The notes beneath the pieces are model-generated. The model was not told the DNA's origin. It searched no databases and saw nothing but the letters and a program-made list of their open reading frames with translations. Shown in pieces: positions 60,563-64,000 of a stretch of 64,000 nt of DNA (positions are counted from its first letter, which is position 1; the number at the start of each line of letters is the position of its first letter). Made by a program: the position numbers and the translations under genes. Source of the DNA: Silvibacterium dinghuense (GTDB taxonomy: Bacteria > Acidobacteriota > Terriglobia > Terriglobales > Acidobacteriaceae); NCBI RefSeq assembly GCF_004123295.1, contig NZ_SDMK01000001.1, positions 372,001 to 436,000 on the forward strand, in the 5' to 3' direction.

Positions 60563-60615
60563 CGTTCGCCTCGAAAGCTTTACAGGTTAAGAAAATAGTC
60601 CGGCGGGACTGGTCT

Positions 60616-61125
60616 CTACCAGTCCCCTGCCTTTTGCAGCTTACGGATGCGGCGCAGGATGAGATCGCGCTTAAGGGCACTGACACGGCGGAAGAAGAGC
60701 ACGCCGTCAAGATGGTCGATTTCATGCTGGAAGGCGCGGGCCAGCAATTCTTCGCCGTCGATTTCAAACCATTCGCCGTTCACATCCTGTGCCTTCACCG
60801 TCACCTTTGCGGCGCGCGAAACCTTTTCGCGGATATCCGGCAGGCTGAGGCAGCCTTCTTCCTCGTACTGCTTGCCTTCGCGATGAATGATCTCAGGGTT
60901 GATGAGAACGATCTTGTCTTCCGGATCTTCCTTGAAGCTCAGATCGATCACCGTAAGACGCTTGGCAACGCCGATCTGCGGCGCGGCGAGGCCGATGCCC
61001 TTGGCGTCGTACATCGACTCGAACATGTCGTCGACGAGCTGACGCAGCTCGTCGTTGAACTCGGTAACAGGCTCGGTGGGCTGCTCAAGAATGGGGTCAG
61101 GATACTTCACGATTGGTCTGATCAT
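60616..61125 (-). CDS. def: Peptide deformylase
   Basis: A 169-residue metallo-hydrolase removing the N-formyl group from new proteins. All three motifs are intact: GIGLAAPQIG (43-52), EEGCLSLP with metal ligand Cys92, and QHEIDHLDG with His134, Glu135 and His138. GGAGAC is seven bases before the ATG. It follows aroC by 11 bases and precedes fmt, so aroC-def-fmt-rsmB-HEAT is probably one leftward transcript. Confidence 0.97.
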   Translation of the reverse strand: MIRPIVKYPDPILEQPTEPVTEFNDELRQLVDDMFESMYDAKGIGLAAPQIGVAKRLTVIDLSFKEDPEDKIVLINPEIIHREGKQYEEEGCLSLPDIREKVSRAAKVTVKAQDVNGEWFEIDGEELLARAFQHEIDHLDGVLFFRRVSALKRDLILRRIRKLQKAGDW

Positions 61126-61136
61126 CGCAATGTCTC

Positions 61137-62318
61137 CTAGTACGCCCGGATCTGATCTACGTAACCGTCATAGTTACGCTTGAGCTCGCGCAGCGAATCG
61201 CCACCGAACTTCTCGAGAACGAGTTTGCCAAAGGCTAGGGCGACCATGGCCTCAGCCGCAACACCGGCAGCCGGAACCGCACAGACGTCGCTGCGTTCAT
61301 AGGCCGCCTTGGTCAGCTCACGGGTATCGAACTTCACCGAACCAAGCGGACGGCGCAGCGTGGAGATGGGCTTGAGGTAGCCGCGCACGACGATGTCCTC
61401 GCCGTTCGAGATGCCGCCTTCGATGCCGCCTGCGTTGTTGTGATCGCGGGTGAAGCGCGTGTGCGCACCTTCCTGCGGAGCGTCCGCGTATCCGATGGAG
61501 TCATGCACGGTCGAGCCCATGGAAGCAGCAGCGGTCACGCCGCGGCCGATCTCGACGGCCTTGACGGCCTGGAGCGACATGACGGCTTGCGCGAGCAGTC
61601 CGTCGAGGCGTTCGTCCCAGTTGGCGCAGGTGCCCACGCCCGCGGGCGCGCCGTGGATGACGACTTCGAAGATACCGCCGACGGAATCGCCGGTGCGCAG
61701 CGCGATATCGACCTCGGCCTTCATGCGGGCTTCGGATTCTTCATCGACGCAATTGAGCAGGACTTCGTTCTTCTCGCGGAGCGCGCTGATCTCAGCCCAG
61801 GTTGCGGGACGCGAAAGCTCGGCGCCGCCGACGCGAACGATGTGGCTGGCAACATCGATGCCGAGTTCAAGCAGCAGCGCCTTGGCAACGGCTCCGGCAG
61901 CGACACGCGAGGTGGTCTCACGCGCCGAGGCGCGCTCGAGGACGTAACGAGCGTCGGGAAAATCCCACTTGAGAGCGCCGGCCAGGTCGGCATGGCCGGG
62001 GCGCGGCGAGGCTACGGCCTTGTGCTTCGCGGGATCGCCGGTCTCGACAGGCAGAATCTCGGTCCAGTTCTTCCAGTCGCGATTCTCAATCTCGATGGCG
62101 ATGGGCGAGCCGATGGTCTTGCCATGGCGCACGCCGGAGAGGAACTGCGCGGTGTCCTGCTCGATACGCATACGGCCACCACGGCCGTAGCCCTGCTGGC
62201 GGCGCCAGAGCTCGCGGTTAACGCGCGCACCGTCAATGGGAACGCCCGCAGGCATGCCCGAAACCAATGCAATGAGGCTCTCGCCGTGGGATTCCCCGGC
62301 GGTTGAAAAACGCAGCAT
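61137..62318 (-). CDS. aroC: Chorismate synthase
   Basis: A 393-residue enzyme of the shikimate pathway, converting EPSP to chorismate with reduced FMN. It opens with the family signature FSTAGESHGESLIALVSGMPAG (4-25) and contains GRGGRMRIEQDT and the SARETTSRVAAGAVAK region (conserved Arg-rich contacts); the late GIEGGISNGEDIVVRGYLKP block is also diagnostic. GGGAAGA precedes the ATG. No other aro gene adjoins. Confidence 0.97.
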   Translation of the reverse strand: MLRFSTAGESHGESLIALVSGMPAGVPIDGARVNRELWRRQQGYGRGGRMRIEQDTAQFLSGVRHGKTIGSPIAIEIENRDWKNWTEILPVETGDPAKHKAVASPRPGHADLAGALKWDFPDARYVLERASARETTSRVAAGAVAKALLLELGIDVASHIVRVGGAELSRPATWAEISALREKNEVLLNCVDEESEARMKAEVDIALRTGDSVGGIFEVVIHGAPAGVGTCANWDERLDGLLAQAVMSLQAVKAVEIGRGVTAAASMGSTVHDSIGYADAPQEGAHTRFTRDHNNAGGIEGGISNGEDIVVRGYLKPISTLRRPLGSVKFDTRELTKAAYERSDVCAVPAAGVAAEAMVALAFGKLVLEKFGGDSLRELKRNYDGYVDQIRAY

Positions 62319-62445
62319 TCTTCCCTGTACCGTCCGTTCTGCCTAAAAGGGACTGGCCGCGGCGCGTAGCGCCAGCGGCTCAAGACACCTGACTTTTCAT
62401 TGTAGTAGAAGCGCGAAGCTGACCGCTCGCACTGATGGATCAACC

Positions 62446-62489
62446 GCAGGTCCCTCCGCTCACTTCGTTTGCTGCGGTCGGGATGACGG
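62446..62489. repeat. Possible interspersed intergenic repeat remnant
   Basis: A 44-base stretch in the aroC-EVE gap reading GGTCCCTCCGCTCACTTCG and ending GGTCGGGATGACGG. It resembles short repeats scattered between acidobacterial genes; no second copy is seen in this window, so the call rests on memory of the type. Confidence 0.3.
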
Positions 62490-62493
62490 ATTC

Positions 62494-62886
62494 TTACGAG
62501 AGCGTGAGCCAGTCCCACTGCGCCTCATTCAAAGGCACGACCGAGAGCCGTCCCTGCGTAACCAGCGGCGACTGCGTAAAGATCGGGTTCGCCTTGATCT
62601 CGGCAAGGTTATGCGGCGTCTTGACCGGCTTGCCGACTTTGATGCGAACGATCGGCACCTTCGGATCGGTGGGATCGACGGAAAGGACAGTCGCCGCTCC
62701 CATCGCGGTGCGCTCATCCCCGGTGTGATAAATGATGCACTTCGCGCCCTTCTTCATCTCGCGCAGGTACTTCACGGCGGCAGGATTGGTGACGCCATCC
62801 CAGATAGTTTCGACGTCGCGCTGAAGATCGGCGAAGGAGTAGACAGAAGGCTCGGTCTTGAGCAGGTATCCGGCGATAGTATTCAT
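62494..62886 (-). CDS. EVE-domain protein
   Basis: A 130-residue single-domain protein of the EVE (PUA-like) superfamily, recognised by MNTIAGYLLKTEPSVYSFADLQ, WDGVTNPAAVKYLREMKKGAKCIIYHTGDER and the later VPIVRIKVGKP. EVE proteins bind modified bases in DNA or RNA; no modification genes are nearby. The ATG at 62886 gives the family N-terminus; a start 17 codons earlier would add a basic non-family segment. Only a weak AAGAG precedes it. Preceded by the YhaM-like gene. Confidence 0.9.
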   Translation of the reverse strand: MNTIAGYLLKTEPSVYSFADLQRDVETIWDGVTNPAAVKYLREMKKGAKCIIYHTGDERTAMGAATVLSVDPTDPKVPIVRIKVGKPVKTPHNLAEIKANPIFTQSPLVTQGRLSVVPLNEAQWDWLTLS

Positions 62887-62947
62887 GATGTTTTTTCTCT
62901 TACGACTCAGGGTATAGGGTGCGGGGCACCCAGCCACTGTGTATTTT

Positions 62948-64000
62948 TCAGGAACCGAACAAGCCGAACTGCGGTTCGATCACAGACTCAGAAACCTCAG
63001 CAGCGGCTTTGTGCTCTTCGGGCTCATCGTCTTCACTTTCCGGAACAGGCGTGACGGCAACGCTCTCCGCAACTTCGGCCACGACAACCGACTCATTCCC
63101 AGCGGATGGCGGCACCGGAACGGCTGCAGGCTCCAAGGCGAGCGACGGCACGCCGCTCTTCGCCAGAAACGCCTTTGTATCGAGCAGCGGCCGCTCCATG
63201 GCGCGGACGTAGTCCGTCATTTCGCCCGGAGTCCGTCCAGCGGCGACGGTGCGCTCGAACTCCGACTGGATGGTCTGCATCTTGGCATCCATGTCGTCGA
63301 GGTAATGCAGCAGGATCGCCTCGGGAATCATGGGGAGCTTGGGTGAGCCGAACTCGTACTTGCCGTGATGGCTGAGGACGATGTGCTCGACCAGGACGCG
63401 AAGTGCCGGCGGAAAGCCGGGGATGGCGTCGATACGCTTGTCGATCAGGTTGACGCCCATGGTGATGTGGCCGAGGAGCTGACCTTCGAGGGTGTAATCG
63501 AACGTCGCGCCCCAACGCAGCTCGTAGAGTTTGCCGATATCGTGCAGGATCGCGCCGGTCAGCAGTAAGTCGCGATGGACGGGATAGTGGCCGGCGGCGA
63601 GATCGGCGATGCCGAGCAGCGAGACCACGTGCTCGAGCAGGCCGCCGATCCAGGCATGGTGCATGCCCTTGGCCGCTGGAGCCTCGCGAAAGGCCGCAGA
63701 GAACTCCGGATCATCGAGAAACGAGCCGAGCAGGGCGTGGAGATACGGATCGGTGAAGCTGGCGACGTAGCCATTGAGCCTGGCCCACAGGTCGTCGATG
63801 TTGTACACCGTGCTGGGGACGAAATCGGAGAGCTGATAGCTGCCGGGCTCAGCGACACGGATACGCTCAAGTGTGAGCTGGATCTTGTCGCGGTAGCGGC
63901 CAACCTGGCAGTGGACCTTGACAATGTCGCCAGTGGAGAATTCGCCGGCCCCCGAGGTCTCCCACATCACCCCTTCCGCCTGACCGGTACGGTCGGCGAG
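62948..64000 (-). CDS. YhaM-like 3'-5' exoribonuclease (OB-fold + HD), 5' end missing
   Basis: The last 350 residues of a protein that continues beyond the right edge; the frame is open to 64000 (LADRTGQAEG...). The visible N-terminal part is an OB-fold (FSTGDIVKVHCQVGRYRDKIQLTLERIR). The HD phosphohydrolase domain follows: HHAWIGGLLEHVVSLLGIAD, LTGAILHDIGKLYEL (the His-Asp pair) and EHIVLSHHGKYEFGSP. The C-terminal tail of about 90 residues is acidic and low-complexity (EVAESVAVTPVPESEDDEPEEHKAAAEV), unusual for this family, which normally ends near the HD domain. YhaM trims mRNA and DNA ends in Bacillus. Confidence 0.9.
   Translation of the reverse strand, partial: LADRTGQAEGVMWETSGAGEFSTGDIVKVHCQVGRYRDKIQLTLERIRVAEPGSYQLSDFVPSTVYNIDDLWARLNGYVASFTDPYLHALLGSFLDDPEFSAAFREAPAAKGMHHAWIGGLLEHVVSLLGIADLAAGHYPVHRDLLLTGAILHDIGKLYELRWGATFDYTLEGQLLGHITMGVNLIDKRIDAIPGFPPALRVLVEHIVLSHHGKYEFGSPKLPMIPEAILLHYLDDMDAKMQTIQSEFERTVAAGRTPGEMTDYVRAMERPLLDTKAFLAKSGVPSLALEPAAVPVPPSAGNESVVVAEVAESVAVTPVPESEDDEPEEHKAAAEVSESVIEPQFGLFGS

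Overview
The window reads as chromosomal DNA of a GC-rich Acidobacteriota member, most likely class Terriglobia (the Terriglobus/Granulicella/Acidobacterium group). This is inferred from gene families, not a database search: a PadR regulator overlapping a long MacB/FtsX-type permease (the 'acidobacterial duplicated orphan permease' pairing), two 1200-1400-residue outer-membrane receptors with an N-terminal carboxypeptidase-regulatory domain, a GH79 glycosidase like that of Acidobacterium capsulatum, and a sedolisin protease with a long propeptide. I see no rRNA, tRNA, insertion sequence, prophage or CRISPR array.

Layout. 1-1.4 kb: 5' part of a secreted S53 protease running off the left edge. 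1.6-8.6 kb: a leftward fatty-acid beta-oxidation operon in the order fadN - two unknown genes - fadA - fadE, like Bacillus fadNAE with an insertion. 8.8-15.3 kb (rightward): a secreted protein, a membrane protein, an M16 protease pair (one active, one lacking the zinc motif) and a Tat-exported GH79 enzyme. 15.3-21.5 kb: membrane protein, glmU, an ECF-like sigma factor divergent from an HD-GYP response regulator, pterin carbinolamine dehydratase, an AT-rich island with a probable small RNA or attenuator, and a PCYCGC-motif secreted protein. 21.7-27.3 kb: permease and PadR with a striking double palindrome, GNAT, DUF4126 and MFS genes. 27.4-31.2 kb: first large TonB-type receptor. 31.5-32.9 kb: TetR divergent from YceI. 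33-36 kb: a larE-larC-larB nickel-pincer cofactor operon without larA. 36.1-41.8 kb: TPR protein, ClC channel, S10 carboxypeptidase, DUF2076 protein. 42-50.1 kb: second large receptor, then an aminotransferase followed by a smaller TonB receptor. 50.3-55.4 kb: HAD phosphatase, a PAS-GGDEF-EAL protein, and an ABC exporter preceded by a candidate leader peptide. 55.8-64 kb (all leftward): succinate-semialdehyde dehydrogenase, HEAT-repeat protein, rsmB, fmt, def, aroC, an EVE-domain protein and a YhaM-like exoribonuclease cut by the right edge.

The gene content suits a soil heterotroph: export and uptake of polymer breakdown products (proteases, GH79, TonB receptors), beta-oxidation, cyclic-di-GMP turnover (one composite GGDEF-EAL protein and one HD-GYP regulator) and core translation genes (def-fmt-rsmB). 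The observations most worth following are the AT-rich island with its promoter/terminator pair at 20.6-20.9 kb, the mirrored palindromes before padR, the lar operon lacking its known client enzyme, an aminotransferase without the usual carboxylate-binding arginine, the two unknown genes inside the fad operon, and the short SD-preceded reading frame ahead of the ABC exporter.
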